Below are positions 7,771 through 16,030 of a stretch of DNA of 46,939 nt, piece by piece (positions within the stretch are counted from its first letter, which is position 1; each line of letters opens with the position of its first letter). A model generated the notes under the pieces. The model saw nothing but the letters and a program-made list of their open reading frames with translations. It searched no databases and was not told the origin of the DNA. The translations under genes were made by a program, and so were the position numbers. Source of the stretch: Deltaproteobacteria bacterium (GTDB lineage Bacteria; Desulfobacterota; GWC2-55-46; DRME01); NCBI GenBank assembly GCA_011375175.1, contig DRME01000048.1, forward strand, positions 1-46,939, in the 5' to 3' direction.

Positions 7771-9504
7771 ATGGAGAACGCCGAGATCGCGGCCGTCCTG
7801 GCCGACATCGCAGACCTCCTCGAAATAAAGGGCGAGAACGCCTTCCGCGTCCGCTCCTACCGTAACGCCGCACTGGCCATCGACTCCCTGCCGGTCAAGG
7901 TCTCCACCATAGTCGCCGCCGGAGCGCGCCGTCTCGAAGAGATACCGGGCGTGGGCAGGGGCATAGCCGAGAAGATAGTGGAGCTCGTCACCACCGGCGG
8001 GCTCGCCTACCTCGATGCCCTCGAAAGGGAGATACCGAGGGGACTTATCGAGGTGCTGCGCGTCCAGGGCATGGGACCGAAGAAGACGGCCCTCGTCTTC
8101 CGGGAGCTGGGGGTGCGCGGACTGGACGACCTCGAGGCCGCGGCCAGGGCCGGCAAGCTCCGCGCACTGGCCGGCATGGGGGAGAAGACGGAGCAGAAGG
8201 TCCTGCGATCCATCGCCCAGCTGCGCCGCATGAGCGGGCGCCACAGGCTCGCTGTCGTAATGGCCGTGGCCTCCGAGCTCGTCGCCTACCTGCGCGGCTG
8301 CGAGGGCGTGGGGCGGGTCGAGGCGGCGGGAAGCCTGCGGCGCTTGCGCGACACGGTCGGCGACCTCGACGTGCTGGTCTCGGCGCGCCACGGCGAGCCC
8401 CTGATGGAGAGGTTCGTAGCGTGGGAGGCGGTGCGCGAGGTGCTCGCAAAGGGCGCCACCAGGACGTCGGTCATCCTCAGAAACGGACTGCAGGTGGACG
8501 TGAGGGTCGTGGACGACGGCTCCTTCGGCGCGGCGCTCCAGTACTTCACGGGCTCCAAGGCCCATAACGTGGCGCTCAGGGAGCGGGCCGTACGCATGGG
8601 GCTCAAGATCAGCGAGTACGGGGTCTTCGACGCCGGCGACGGACGCAGGATAGCCGGCGCCGACGAGGCGGGGGTCTACGGCGCCGTGGGCCTTCCGTGG
8701 ATACCGCCGGAGCTGCGCGAGAACCTCGGCGAGATAGAGGCCGCAGAAAAGGGGGAGCTCCCGGCGCCGCTCGAGGTCGGCGACATCGCCGGCGATCTCC
8801 ACTGCCACACGACGGCGAGCGACGGTTCGGCAACCATCGAGGAGATGGCCGGCGCGGCCATGGATCTCGGCTACGAGTACCTGGCCGTGACCGACCACTC
8901 GCAGGCCGTCTCCATAGCCCACGGCCTCGATGAAAAGAGGCTCGCAAGACACATGGAGGCCGTCGACGACGTCAACGCCGCCCTCTCCCGCCGCGGCTCT
9001 TCCTTCAAGCTCCTCAAGGGCGCCGAGGTCGATATCCGGGCCGACGGCTCGCTCGACTACGGCCCCGCGGCACTCAAGGGACTCGACTGCGTGGTGGCCG
9101 CCGTACATTCGGCCTTCAACATGCCGGGCCGCGAGATGACGGCGCGGATAGTAAGGGCCCTCTCAACGGGTCTCGTCCACATCCTCGCCCATCCGACGGG
9201 AAGGCTTCTCACAATGCGCGAACCCTACGATCTCGACATGGAAGAGATAACGGCGAGCTGCAGGAAGTACGACGTGGCCCTCGAACTCAACTGCTCGCCC
9301 GAAAGGCTCGACCTCTCGGACACGCACCTGCGGCTGGCGCGCTCCAGGGGCGTGCCGGTGGTCATCTCCACCGACGCCCACGCGCCGCAGCACCTCTCCA
9401 ACATCACCCTGGGAGTCCGCTATGCGCGGCGGGGATGGATCGAGAAAAAACACGTGCTTAACTCAAGAAACCTCAAGCAGTTAATGAAGTTTCTCAGGCG
9501 GTGA
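7771..9504 (+). CDS. polX: DNA polymerase/3'-5' exonuclease PolX
   Basis: A 577-residue family X polymerase fused to a PHP phosphoesterase, the normal bacterial PolX architecture for gap filling in base excision repair. The N-terminal 8-kDa-like region contains helix-hairpin-helix motifs (EIPGVGRGIAEKI at about 52-64, VQGMGPKKTA near 100). The nucleotidyltransferase core has the catalytic GDLDVLV near residue 196 with a later aspartate in LQVDVRVVDD. The PHP domain begins with DLHCHTTASDG near 343 and includes VTDHSQ, HPTGR and STDAHAP metal-binding motifs. All key residues appear present. It follows the hemerythrin-like gene in the same transcript. Confidence 0.95.
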   Translation: MENAEIAAVLADIADLLEIKGENAFRVRSYRNAALAIDSLPVKVSTIVAAGARRLEEIPGVGRGIAEKIVELVTTGGLAYLDALEREIPRGLIEVLRVQGMGPKKTALVFRELGVRGLDDLEAAARAGKLRALAGMGEKTEQKVLRSIAQLRRMSGRHRLAVVMAVASELVAYLRGCEGVGRVEAAGSLRRLRDTVGDLDVLVSARHGEPLMERFVAWEAVREVLAKGATRTSVILRNGLQVDVRVVDDGSFGAALQYFTGSKAHNVALRERAVRMGLKISEYGVFDAGDGRRIAGADEAGVYGAVGLPWIPPELRENLGEIEAAEKGELPAPLEVGDIAGDLHCHTTASDGSATIEEMAGAAMDLGYEYLAVTDHSQAVSIAHGLDEKRLARHMEAVDDVNAALSRRGSSFKLLKGAEVDIRADGSLDYGPAALKGLDCVVAAVHSAFNMPGREMTARIVRALSTGLVHILAHPTGRLLTMREPYDLDMEEITASCRKYDVALELNCSPERLDLSDTHLRLARSRGVPVVISTDAHAPQHLSNITLGVRYARRGWIEKKHVLNSRNLKQLMKFLRR

Positions 9505-9589
9505 ACGCCTCATGGCGGCCGTCCGGCGCAGGCATGGCGACGGACGCCGGGGCGAAGCTCTTTCGCAGAGGAGGTATCTTTTTCAGTCT

Positions 9590-11242
9590 ATGGAAGGCTC
9601 TGCAACCACCTACGTTATAGGTCACAAGAACCCGGACACCGATTCGATAGTCTCGGCCATTGCCCTGGCCGAGCTCAAGCGGGCCACGGGGATGGAGAAC
9701 GTCCATGCCGCCAGGGCGGGCGACATAAATCCTCAGACGGCCTTCGTGCTCGAGTACTTCGGCGTCGAGCCGCCGCGCTACCTGACCGACGTCTACGTGA
9801 AGGCGGGCGATATAATGAACACCGACGTCGTGTCGGTCTGCGAAGGGGCGCCCGTGCTCAAGGTAATGGACCTGATGAGGAGCGAGGGTGTGAGGTTCGT
9901 TCCCGTGCTCGACGGGGCGCGAAGGCCGGTGGGCGCGCTGACGCTTCTGGAGCTTGCCCGCCACTACACATCGAAGTTCGAGGTCGAGGGCTCGCGCCTT
10001 GTGACGACGTCTCTCTCCAACGTGGTCGAGGCGCTGGGGGCAAGGCCGCTTCTCGACTTCCTGGGCCGCGACGAGGTGGTCTTCTCCGTCTACGTGGGCG
10101 CCATGTCGCGCCGCTCCTTCCGGCGGGTGCTCGAGGGCACGGAGCCGTCGAGGTGCATGATAATCGTCGGGGACCGTGAAGGCATACAGATGGAGTCCAT
10201 CGAGCGCGGGGTGGGCGCCCTCATCGTCACCGGCGGGCTCGCCGTCGGCGAGCGGGTGGTCGAGGCGGCCGAGGCCGCCGGGGTGAGCCTGGTGGTCTCG
10301 CCCTACGACACGGCCACCACGGCTCTGCTTGTGCGGCTCAGCACGCCGGCCTCGAGGATATGCTCCTCGCCCATGGAGACGGCGAGACCGGACGAGCTCG
10401 CCCGTGATCTGCGCTTCAGGCTTGCCAGGAGAAGCGGCATAGTCGTGCTCGACGACGAAGGGGCCCTTGCCGGAGTCGTAACCAAGAGCTCTCTTCTGCG
10501 CCCATCGCCCACGAGGCTCATACTGGTGGATCACAACGAGCTCTCCCAGGCGGTGGACGGCGCGGACCCGTCGAACATCGTGGAGGTCGTCGACCATCAC
10601 AGGATCGGAAACTTCAACACCTCCCAGGCCATAACCTTCATATGCGAGCCCGTGGGCTCGACCTCCACGCTGGTGGCCGAGCTGTACAGGCGCAAAGGCG
10701 TAGAGATAGGGAAGGAGACGGCGGGTCTTCTGCTCGGCGGGGTCATGAGCGACACGGTCATGCTCCGCTCGCCGACGACGACGGAGCGCGACCGCCGGAT
10801 AACGGAGTGGCTCGAGGAAGAGTCCGGCCTCGCCCACGAGAAGTTCGGGGCCGAGATATTCGCCGCCACGTCGAGCATAAAGAAGCGGGGAACCCGGGCC
10901 GTGGTCAGGGGGGACCACAAGGTCTTCGAGGCCGCGGGGCGACGCTTCGGCATAGGACAGGTGGAGACCATAGGGTTCGGCGAGTTCCACGACGAGCGAC
11001 AGAGACTGAGAGAAGAGCTCGAAAGGGTGCGAAAGGAGAAGGAGCTTTCCCTCTCGGCCCTGCTCGTAACCGACATCGTCCAGGGGACGTCGCTGCTGCT
11101 CGCCGTGGGCGACAAGGACGTGATCTACAACCTCGACTACCCGAGGCTCGACGACGACCTCTTCGAGCTCAAGGGCATCATCTCCCGCAAGAAGCAGGTG
11201 GTGCCCCACATCATAGGCGTATTCTCGGGCAACACGGCTTGA
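9590..11242 (+). CDS. Manganese-dependent inorganic pyrophosphatase with CBS and DRTGG domains (family II)
   Basis: This 550-residue enzyme hydrolyses pyrophosphate in the cytoplasm. The DHH phosphoesterase half starts with GHKNPDTDSI (residues 11-20). An insertion then carries a CBS motif (about 66-125), a DRTGG-like domain (about 145-255) and a second CBS motif (about 270-305). The DHH half resumes with LVDHNE and VVDHHRIGNF, and a DHHA2 domain completes the protein. In studied CBS-pyrophosphatases adenine nucleotides bind the CBS pair and regulate activity; the DRTGG type can bind diadenosine polyphosphates. The ATG at 9590 sits just before the conserved start. The AGGAGG at about 9569-9574 is rather far upstream (about 15 bases), so initiation may be weak. 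Confidence 0.93.
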   Translation: MEGSATTYVIGHKNPDTDSIVSAIALAELKRATGMENVHAARAGDINPQTAFVLEYFGVEPPRYLTDVYVKAGDIMNTDVVSVCEGAPVLKVMDLMRSEGVRFVPVLDGARRPVGALTLLELARHYTSKFEVEGSRLVTTSLSNVVEALGARPLLDFLGRDEVVFSVYVGAMSRRSFRRVLEGTEPSRCMIIVGDREGIQMESIERGVGALIVTGGLAVGERVVEAAEAAGVSLVVSPYDTATTALLVRLSTPASRICSSPMETARPDELARDLRFRLARRSGIVVLDDEGALAGVVTKSSLLRPSPTRLILVDHNELSQAVDGADPSNIVEVVDHHRIGNFNTSQAITFICEPVGSTSTLVAELYRRKGVEIGKETAGLLLGGVMSDTVMLRSPTTTERDRRITEWLEEESGLAHEKFGAEIFAATSSIKKRGTRAVVRGDHKVFEAAGRRFGIGQVETIGFGEFHDERQRLREELERVRKEKELSLSALLVTDIVQGTSLLLAVGDKDVIYNLDYPRLDDDLFELKGIISRKKQVVPHIIGVFSGNTA

Positions 11243-11466
11243 GGATAGGGATGAATCAAGGGAAGGAAACATGAGTGAATGAATCGGGAGAGAGGAGGCG
11301 GCCGCCCTTGACTATCAATTCCAATGACATGTGCTTACCCTCTTCCAGGCTCTGGGCTGGTGCGTGCCTAAACAGCCCGACAGAGCGAGTGTTCCCGTAG
11401 ATACTTAGCGGAGAAGACATAAGGCTGTCGGTGAGAGAGTAGCTGACTGCTTCGAAGGTTTTTGCT
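11243..11466. other. Gene-poor leader of the atypical block
   Basis: No convincing reading frame is present. Base composition shifts here from GC-rich to mixed. A long-range hairpin is visible: GCTCTGGGCTG (11349-11359) pairs with CAGCC and CAGAGC (11373-11377, 11381-11386) with a 3-base bulge. A weak promoter-like TTGACT lies near 11309. It could encode a structured RNA, but I cannot match it to a known family. Confidence 0.35.
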
Positions 11467-11495
11467 TTGACATGCCAGAGTCGACGGTATATATT
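11467..11495 (+). promoter_or_regulatory. Consensus sigma70 promoter of the RHH-HD-YwgA module
   Basis: TTGACA (11467-11472) and TATATT (11490-11495) are separated by exactly 17 bases. Transcription would start near 11502, about 25 bases before the ATG of the RHH reading frame. Confidence 0.8.
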
Positions 11496-11525
11496 AACCC
11501 AGGTTTCTGTGTGGGAGCGGATGGA

Positions 11526-11742
11526 ATGAGAAAGACCAAGCCGAAAGAGCGCAAAATATACGCGGTGCTACCTTATGACGTGCACCAAAAGCTACGAATG
11601 AAACGTGCCACTCAATGATGTCACTACCCAAGAATACGTGGCAAGATTGATCAAATTGATCAAGGCGGGTGTCGAAGACCTTGCATTGCCGGAAAAAACC
11701 TCGGCCAACAAAGTTGAAATAGAGCAGGCTAAGCATGAGTGA
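11526..11742 (+). pseudogene. Frameshifted ribbon-helix-helix (antitoxin-like) gene
   Basis: Two overlapping short frames together spell an RHH DNA-binding protein of about 70 residues. The first runs from ATG 11526 to the stop at 11616-11618 and contains KIYAVLPYDVHQKLRMKRA, a typical RHH strand and first helix. The second is shifted by one base from about 11605 and continues as LNDVTTQEYVARLIKLI, a typical second helix, ending at 11740-11742. GGAG at 11514-11517 precedes the ATG. The second frame ends 8 bases inside the HD gene, as expected for a translationally coupled operon. This is either a decayed gene, a sequencing error, or a programmed frameshift. In RHH regulators the N-terminal strand contacts DNA. 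Confidence 0.65.
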
Positions 11743-13102
11743 TACAGGAAATCAAGCAACCAGCTTTTGGCCTAAAGTTATCCGCGACCCCATTCATAAC
11801 GTGATAACTTTTGAAAATACAGAAACCGATCAATTGTTGTTTCGTCTTGTTAACTGTCGTGAATTTCAGCGCCTTCGCAGAATTAAACAATTGGGTCTGA
11901 GCGAACTGGTCTTCCCAGGGGCAAATCACAGTCGCTTTGCTCATTCGATTGGAGTGATGCACACAGCCAGACTATTCTTGAATCAAATTGGCAATGCCGG
12001 GTTTACTCTCACTAACGATCAGAAGACCGTTGTCTTAGTATCCGCACTTCTTCATGACATTGGACATGGACCATTCTCCCATGCGTTCGAGAAAATCACG
12101 AGAGACAAGCATGAGCGAAGAACCGAGGAAATCATCGAAGACGATTCCACAGAAATCAACAAAGTATTGAAAGAATTCGATGGCGATTTACCGACACGTG
12201 TTGCTGCGTTTTTTCAAGAGGATCCGACAGGCGAGAACGTCGGAGACATCCCTCCGTTTTTTGTTCACGTTGTAAGTAGCCAGTTCGATGCCGACCGGTG
12301 CGACTATCTTCTTCGTGATAGTCATGCTACTGGTGCAGATTATGGTAAACTCGATCTTAGATGGTTAGTTGACCATTTATATGTTGATGAGACTCATAAT
12401 CGCATATACTTGGGAAGAAAAGCATTCTATGCCACAGAGCAATATATCTTTGCGCGGTACCACATGTACCAAGCAGTATACTTTCACAAAGCGACACGTT
12501 CAGCCGAGGTTATGCTTCGGCTTCTCTTTAGGCGTTACAAAGAGTTGCTTGACGCAGAGGATACACTGGACAAAAAATCCAAGATCGTCGAGGGAGCATC
12601 CCCAGCATTGATTAAGGCTTTTTCTGGAGGGTTGTCTTTATACGATTATTTGTTACTGGATGACCACACCATTACGGAGTTTCTTAAATGTTGCGAGGTC
12701 TGTAGGGATCCTATCATTAAGCGCCTATCAAGCGGTCTCCTTCACCGTCATCTCTATAAGTGCGTTGATGCCACTGGTATTAGCCGCGATAACCCGGATA
12801 AGGTTGCTGAATTCCGCGAGCAAGCTAAAGAGATAGTCCAAAAATACATTGATGCGGTGGACTATGGTCTTGCTTCAGATACTCCTGCGGATACTCCTTA
12901 TAAAGTTTATGATCCGAGTGATGACAATCCTGCAACACAGATTTTTGTTGAAGATGCGCTCGGACAAATAAAATTGATTAACCATTTGTCAGATCAAGTC
13001 AATGCACTGCGAAAAAAGATAACCCAGCTTCGTTATTATTTTCCTGAAAAAGCGAGGACAGAAATACTTGAGCTAACGAAGTCCTGGAAAGGAGGTCACT
13101 AA
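11735..13102 (+). CDS. HD-domain phosphohydrolase, COG1078 (YwfO/dNTPase-like)
   Basis: A 455-residue HD superfamily protein. The N-terminal region has the COG1078 pattern KVIRDPIHN (14-22) and REFQRLRRIKQLG. The metal site H...HD...D is intact: H70 in RFAHSIG, H107-D108 in LLHDIGHGPFSH, and D187 in FDADRCDYLLRDS. Studied relatives (Enterococcus EF1143, and distantly SAMHD1) hydrolyse dNTPs. The C-terminus ends in a charged helical tail. Codon use and base composition are visibly AT-richer than the surrounding chromosome, indicating transfer. The ATG overlaps the end of the RHH frame, and the next gene starts 2 bases after its stop. The function is probably nucleotide hydrolysis in a stress or defence context; this is inference. 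Confidence 0.87.
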   Translation: MSDTGNQATSFWPKVIRDPIHNVITFENTETDQLLFRLVNCREFQRLRRIKQLGLSELVFPGANHSRFAHSIGVMHTARLFLNQIGNAGFTLTNDQKTVVLVSALLHDIGHGPFSHAFEKITRDKHERRTEEIIEDDSTEINKVLKEFDGDLPTRVAAFFQEDPTGENVGDIPPFFVHVVSSQFDADRCDYLLRDSHATGADYGKLDLRWLVDHLYVDETHNRIYLGRKAFYATEQYIFARYHMYQAVYFHKATRSAEVMLRLLFRRYKELLDAEDTLDKKSKIVEGASPALIKAFSGGLSLYDYLLLDDHTITEFLKCCEVCRDPIIKRLSSGLLHRHLYKCVDATGISRDNPDKVAEFREQAKEIVQKYIDAVDYGLASDTPADTPYKVYDPSDDNPATQIFVEDALGQIKLINHLSDQVNALRKKITQLRYYFPEKARTEILELTKSWKGGH

Positions 13103-13104
13103 AC

Positions 13105-13611
13105 ATGAACCCTGAACGGTTTAGGCTGCTGGCAGCCGTCATCGCTGCACATCCCGGGAGGCAGGTCATTGGTAGAACTCGTCTTCAAAAGACGATTAAG
13201 CTTTTGCAGAGGATAGGGCTCCCGACTGACTATGACTATATGCTGCATTTTTATGGCCCATATAGTGACGGCCTTCAGGCAGAAATAGGATTGCTTGAAC
13301 ATCTGGGGCTTGTGGAAGAGAAATCGTGTCTTTCGGCGGACGATAGACCTTACTATGTTATCAAGTCAAAGCCAGAGGCTGCTTTGAAAGAAGTAGAAGA
13401 GAAATTTGGAGACGCAATTAAGCTGATGGCCCAAGCTGACCCTGTAGTTTTAGAACTGGCCGCAACGTATGATGCTTTCCGTGAAGCTGGGATGACACAC
13501 GAACAGGCATTAGCGAACATCCGCCGAAAGAAAGGCGCCAAATGCGAAAATAAGAACGAAGAAAAGGCTCTCGAATTGCTTGAAAAACTGTTACCGAAAA
13601 AAGCGGCTTAA
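13105..13611 (+). CDS. YwgA-like protein, partner of the HD hydrolase
   Basis: A 168-residue soluble protein. The first 90 residues look like a winged helix: RTRLQKTIKLLQRIGLPTDYDYMLHFYGPYS (in two pieces around residues 24-54), then LEHLGLVEEK and a polar hairpin ending YYVIKS. The rest is helical and charged. The pattern FYGPYS after a Q-K-x-x-KLL helix is shared with B. subtilis YwgA and with SocA/antitoxin-like winged-helix proteins. From memory ywgA and ywfO (the HD homologue) are neighbours in B. subtilis, so the pair is conserved across phyla. GGAGG precedes the ATG at 13105. The stop lies in an 11-base sequence that recurs 240 bases downstream. Confidence 0.7.
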   Translation: MNPERFRLLAAVIAAHPGRQVIGRTRLQKTIKLLQRIGLPTDYDYMLHFYGPYSDGLQAEIGLLEHLGLVEEKSCLSADDRPYYVIKSKPEAALKEVEEKFGDAIKLMAQADPVVLELAATYDAFREAGMTHEQALANIRRKKGAKCENKNEEKALELLEKLLPKKAA

Positions 13612-13850
13612 GGCCCAAACCAGCCGAGGGGCTAACTGTCCGGTAGGTGCTTGACTTTTACACCCCTAACGGGGTATCCGCTTAGGCTGCATTCTCGGCC
13701 TCCCTCACCTCCCTTCTTGTTCTTCGGCAGCCCATCGACGAAGGCCTTGTGCGGCGTTATGCCGTTCATGTTCCCACCCTGTTGGGGAACACTCGTTGTT
13801 ATGAAATCCGTCAGCAGTTCCTGAAAGAGCGTCCAAAACAAAGCGGCTTA
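13600..13850. repeat. 11-bp direct repeats bracketing the transposase remnant
   Basis: AAAGCGGCTTA occurs at 13600-13610, overlapping the YwgA-like stop codon, and again at 13840-13850. The two copies are exactly 240 bases apart and enclose the transposase remnant. They may mark a deletion or an insertion junction. Confidence 0.5.
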
Positions 13851-14000
13851 CCGGAACCCTCCCTCCCTCCCTCCCCGTGGCAAACAGGGGCTTCCCTGAC
13901 ACACCCCATTCCCGGAAAGAGGACGGGGCGGTGACGGGCCGCGACGCCGGTGGCCGCTTTGAAGACCGACGACTCCGCGCCGTCCAACAAGCTCATTGTT
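13612..14000. other. Junction between foreign block and native chromosome
   Basis: This stretch holds the transposase remnant (13632-13841) and the second copy of the direct repeat AAAGCGGCTTA (13840-13850). It also holds a CCCT-repeat tract (about 13857-13876). The remaining GC-rich sequence up to the type B repeat has no supported gene. Confidence 0.6.
13632..13841 (-). pseudogene. Truncated IS481/IS3-type transposase C-terminus
   Basis: The minus-strand frame contains FQELLTDFI, then QQGGNMNGITPHKAFVDGLPK. This matches the C-terminal pattern of DDE transposases of the IS481/IS3 group (HQG..MNGRTP..AF.DGLP). The usual YN.ERPH segment between them is garbled, so the region has small deletions. 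The catalytic DDE core is absent. At the downstream edge, TGTCCGG...TTTTACA (about 13637-13662) looks like a terminal inverted repeat. This is a decayed IS end beside the HD module, consistent with that module having arrived by mobile DNA. Confidence 0.55.
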
Positions 14001-14141
14001 TCTTGCCTGCTTGTTCCCTCAAAAAGCAGCCACGGAAGACGGGGCCGCCGGCCGCTTCGTGCCGCTGCGACGCACACAGGCCCGACAAGATTTACAGTTT
14101 TTTCTTTGCTTACTTTCTTTTTTCCCAAAAAAGAAAGTAAG
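14001..14141. repeat. Type B repeat, single unit, with stop-abutting hairpin
   Basis: The unit carries a core containing CAGCCACGG, GACGGGGCC, GGCCGCTTCGTGCC and TTTTTTCTTTG. It ends in a 15-bp hairpin, CTTACTTTCTTTTTT with its complement, at 14109-14141. The hairpin ends exactly one base before the GGDEF gene stop codon (14142-14144 on the minus strand). A two-unit version sits in the same position at 22 kb. Confidence 0.85.
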
Positions 14142-15710
14142 TCAGGAGCAGATGCGGTTGCGGCCGGCTTTCTTGGCGTCGTAAAGGCACATATCGGCCT
14201 GTTTTATGAGCTCCATGGGACTGCGGCCGTCGTCGGGGAAGGTGGCGACACCGCCGCTCACGGTTATGCGGCGGTTGGGCATGCGGTAGGAGGCGATCTC
14301 CTTGAGCAGGCGGTTGGCGAAGGCCACGGCGCCTTTCTTCTCCATGTCGTCGATTATGATGCAGAACTCCTCGCCTCCGAAGCGGCCTACCGTGTCGGTG
14401 CTGCGCACCGTCCTGTTGAGGAGACGGGCGAGGGCCTTGAGGACCTTGTTGCCCTCGAGGTGGCCGTAGGTGTCGTTGTAGGACTTGAAGTGGTCGATGT
14501 CGAGCATGATGATCGAAAAGGAGCGTTCGTTGCGGGAGCATTTCTTCGTCTCCTTGTTGATCTCGTCCATGATGTAGCGGTGATTGTAGAGCCCGGTGAG
14601 GCCGTCGGTTATGCTGAGGCGCCGCATCTCCTCGATGGACTTTACGCGCTCGATGGTGAGGGCCGCGTAGATGGTGAGGAGGGTGAAGAGCGAGATGACC
14701 TCGGCCTTGAAGTCGCGGACCACGAAGTCGTTGACGTAGATGATGCCCACTATGCGTCCCTCGATGGTGAGCGGAGCGGCAAGGAGCGAGCGCACCCCCT
14801 CCTCGAGGAGCACGGGGTTTAAAGCGGGGAACTCGCGCAGGTCTTTTATGATGGTGGGTGAGGTCTGGGTCAGTATCTTGTCGGTAAGCCCTCCGCGTCT
14901 TATGTCCCAGCGGTCGACCTTCTGGAACTCGGCGCTGAAGCCCTTGGACACGACCATCACCATGTTCTCGTTGCGCTCGTCGAAGAGGGCGAGCGAGCCG
15001 GCCGGGGTGGCCGTGAGGCGGGTGGCGTAGTCGATTATGGCGTAGCCCACGTCGTTAAGGCTGTCTATGTTCTCGATGACGAGGCCGAGATGGTACAGGC
15101 TCTCGTGGTCCTTGAGCATGCGCTGGCGCTCTTCCATCCTGCGCTGGCGCTCGTCGACGAGCTGCCAGAGGAGCCGGGCCGAGACACCGCCCATGAGCTC
15201 CGTGTCGGGCCGCTTCATCTTCTTGATGAACTCCCTCACGGAGCTCGAGCCCGTGACGTTCACGATTATGTCGACGTCGGTGGTGACGGCCTCGGCGAGG
15301 TCGTGATAGACGGGGATGCCCAGTTTCCTGGCGATGGGGATACCGCGTGCCATGGGGTTCTCGTCGACGACCCACGAAATCTTTATGGTCGAGTCTTCCT
15401 TGAAGATTTCGAGGATGGCGGACCCGCCCTTGCCGCAGCCGACGATGCCGAGCTTCACGGTGTCGGGCTTGCCGTCCTGCTGGACATCGCTGTCCCGGCC
15501 GTCGATGAGGCCGTAGTAGAGGCCCTTCTCGACGAGCCCGCTTCTGGTGGATGTTCCCATCTTCTCCTTGAGCCCCCTGATGAGCCTTGCGACCCGATAG
15601 GGCGTTTCACCCATGAGACGGGATATCTCGCGGTTGGTCACGCCCGCGTGTATGTACTTGAGTATCTCGTATTCCTGGAGCGAAAGGTGCGGCCTGTTAT
15701 GTTCGTTCAC
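14142..15710 (-). CDS. HTH - Rossmann - GAF - GGDEF fusion, putative diguanylate cyclase
   Basis: A 522-residue protein with an unusual domain order. Residues about 10-55 form a LuxR-type helix-turn-helix (LSLQEYEILKYIHAG, NREISRLMG). About 85-200 form a nucleotide-binding Rossmann-like domain (VKLGIVGCGKGGSAILEIF) resembling NAD-dependent dehydrogenase N-domains. A GAF domain follows (about 235-360) and a GGDEF domain (about 375-520). The active-site loop is GGEEF, and an RSTD inhibitory site lies 5 residues upstream, so it should make and sense c-di-GMP. The GTG at 15710 is chosen because GGAG lies nearby and the HTH then starts close to the N-terminus; an ATG at 15767 is an alternative. 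A type B hairpin directly follows the stop. Confidence 0.85.
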   Translation of the reverse strand: MNEHNRPHLSLQEYEILKYIHAGVTNREISRLMGETPYRVARLIRGLKEKMGTSTRSGLVEKGLYYGLIDGRDSDVQQDGKPDTVKLGIVGCGKGGSAILEIFKEDSTIKISWVVDENPMARGIPIARKLGIPVYHDLAEAVTTDVDIIVNVTGSSSVREFIKKMKRPDTELMGGVSARLLWQLVDERQRRMEERQRMLKDHESLYHLGLVIENIDSLNDVGYAIIDYATRLTATPAGSLALFDERNENMVMVVSKGFSAEFQKVDRWDIRRGGLTDKILTQTSPTIIKDLREFPALNPVLLEEGVRSLLAAPLTIEGRIVGIIYVNDFVVRDFKAEVISLFTLLTIYAALTIERVKSIEEMRRLSITDGLTGLYNHRYIMDEINKETKKCSRNERSFSIIMLDIDHFKSYNDTYGHLEGNKVLKALARLLNRTVRSTDTVGRFGGEEFCIIIDDMEKKGAVAFANRLLKEIASYRMPNRRITVSGGVATFPDDGRSPMELIKQADMCLYDAKKAGRNRICS

Positions 15711-15800
15711 CGATGAACTCCGAGAGGTAGTGAGGGACGGCCTGACTGCGATGACGGGACGTCCCATGCATATCAATGATCTTATCGGCAGAACCGGCAA

Positions 15801-16030
15801 GGGGCTTTAAGGAGCCCGGAGATCGAGGGATGGAGCGAGGGATGCGGGGCCTTGTCCGGCCGCTGTGGGAAAGGCGCGATGAGTTTGGTCGTGATGGGTC
15901 CCGGAACGGCCCTGGGGATCTCTTTCTGTTTCAGCTCGCTCCGGCCTGTGCGGCCCTGTTCCGGACGCACGGCGTTCGGACGCCCCCGGAGAGACCGTCG
16001 CATCGAAGAGGACAAGCGCAGGTACACAGC
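15801..16030. other. Intergenic region with no supported gene
   Basis: This GC-rich spacer lies between the end of the cytochrome gene and the start of the GGDEF gene, both on the minus strand. I see no convincing gene, promoter or RNA in it. Confidence 0.4.

Noticed and set aside
9494-11272. A 592-codon minus-strand frame opposite the pyrophosphatase
   Set aside because: No domain is recognisable, and all pyrophosphatase motifs are on the plus strand.
11340-11460. 6S RNA, SRP RNA, tmRNA or group II intron end in the leader of the foreign block
   Set aside because: A hairpin and an odd composition drew attention, but none of the diagnostic cores of these RNAs could be matched by eye.
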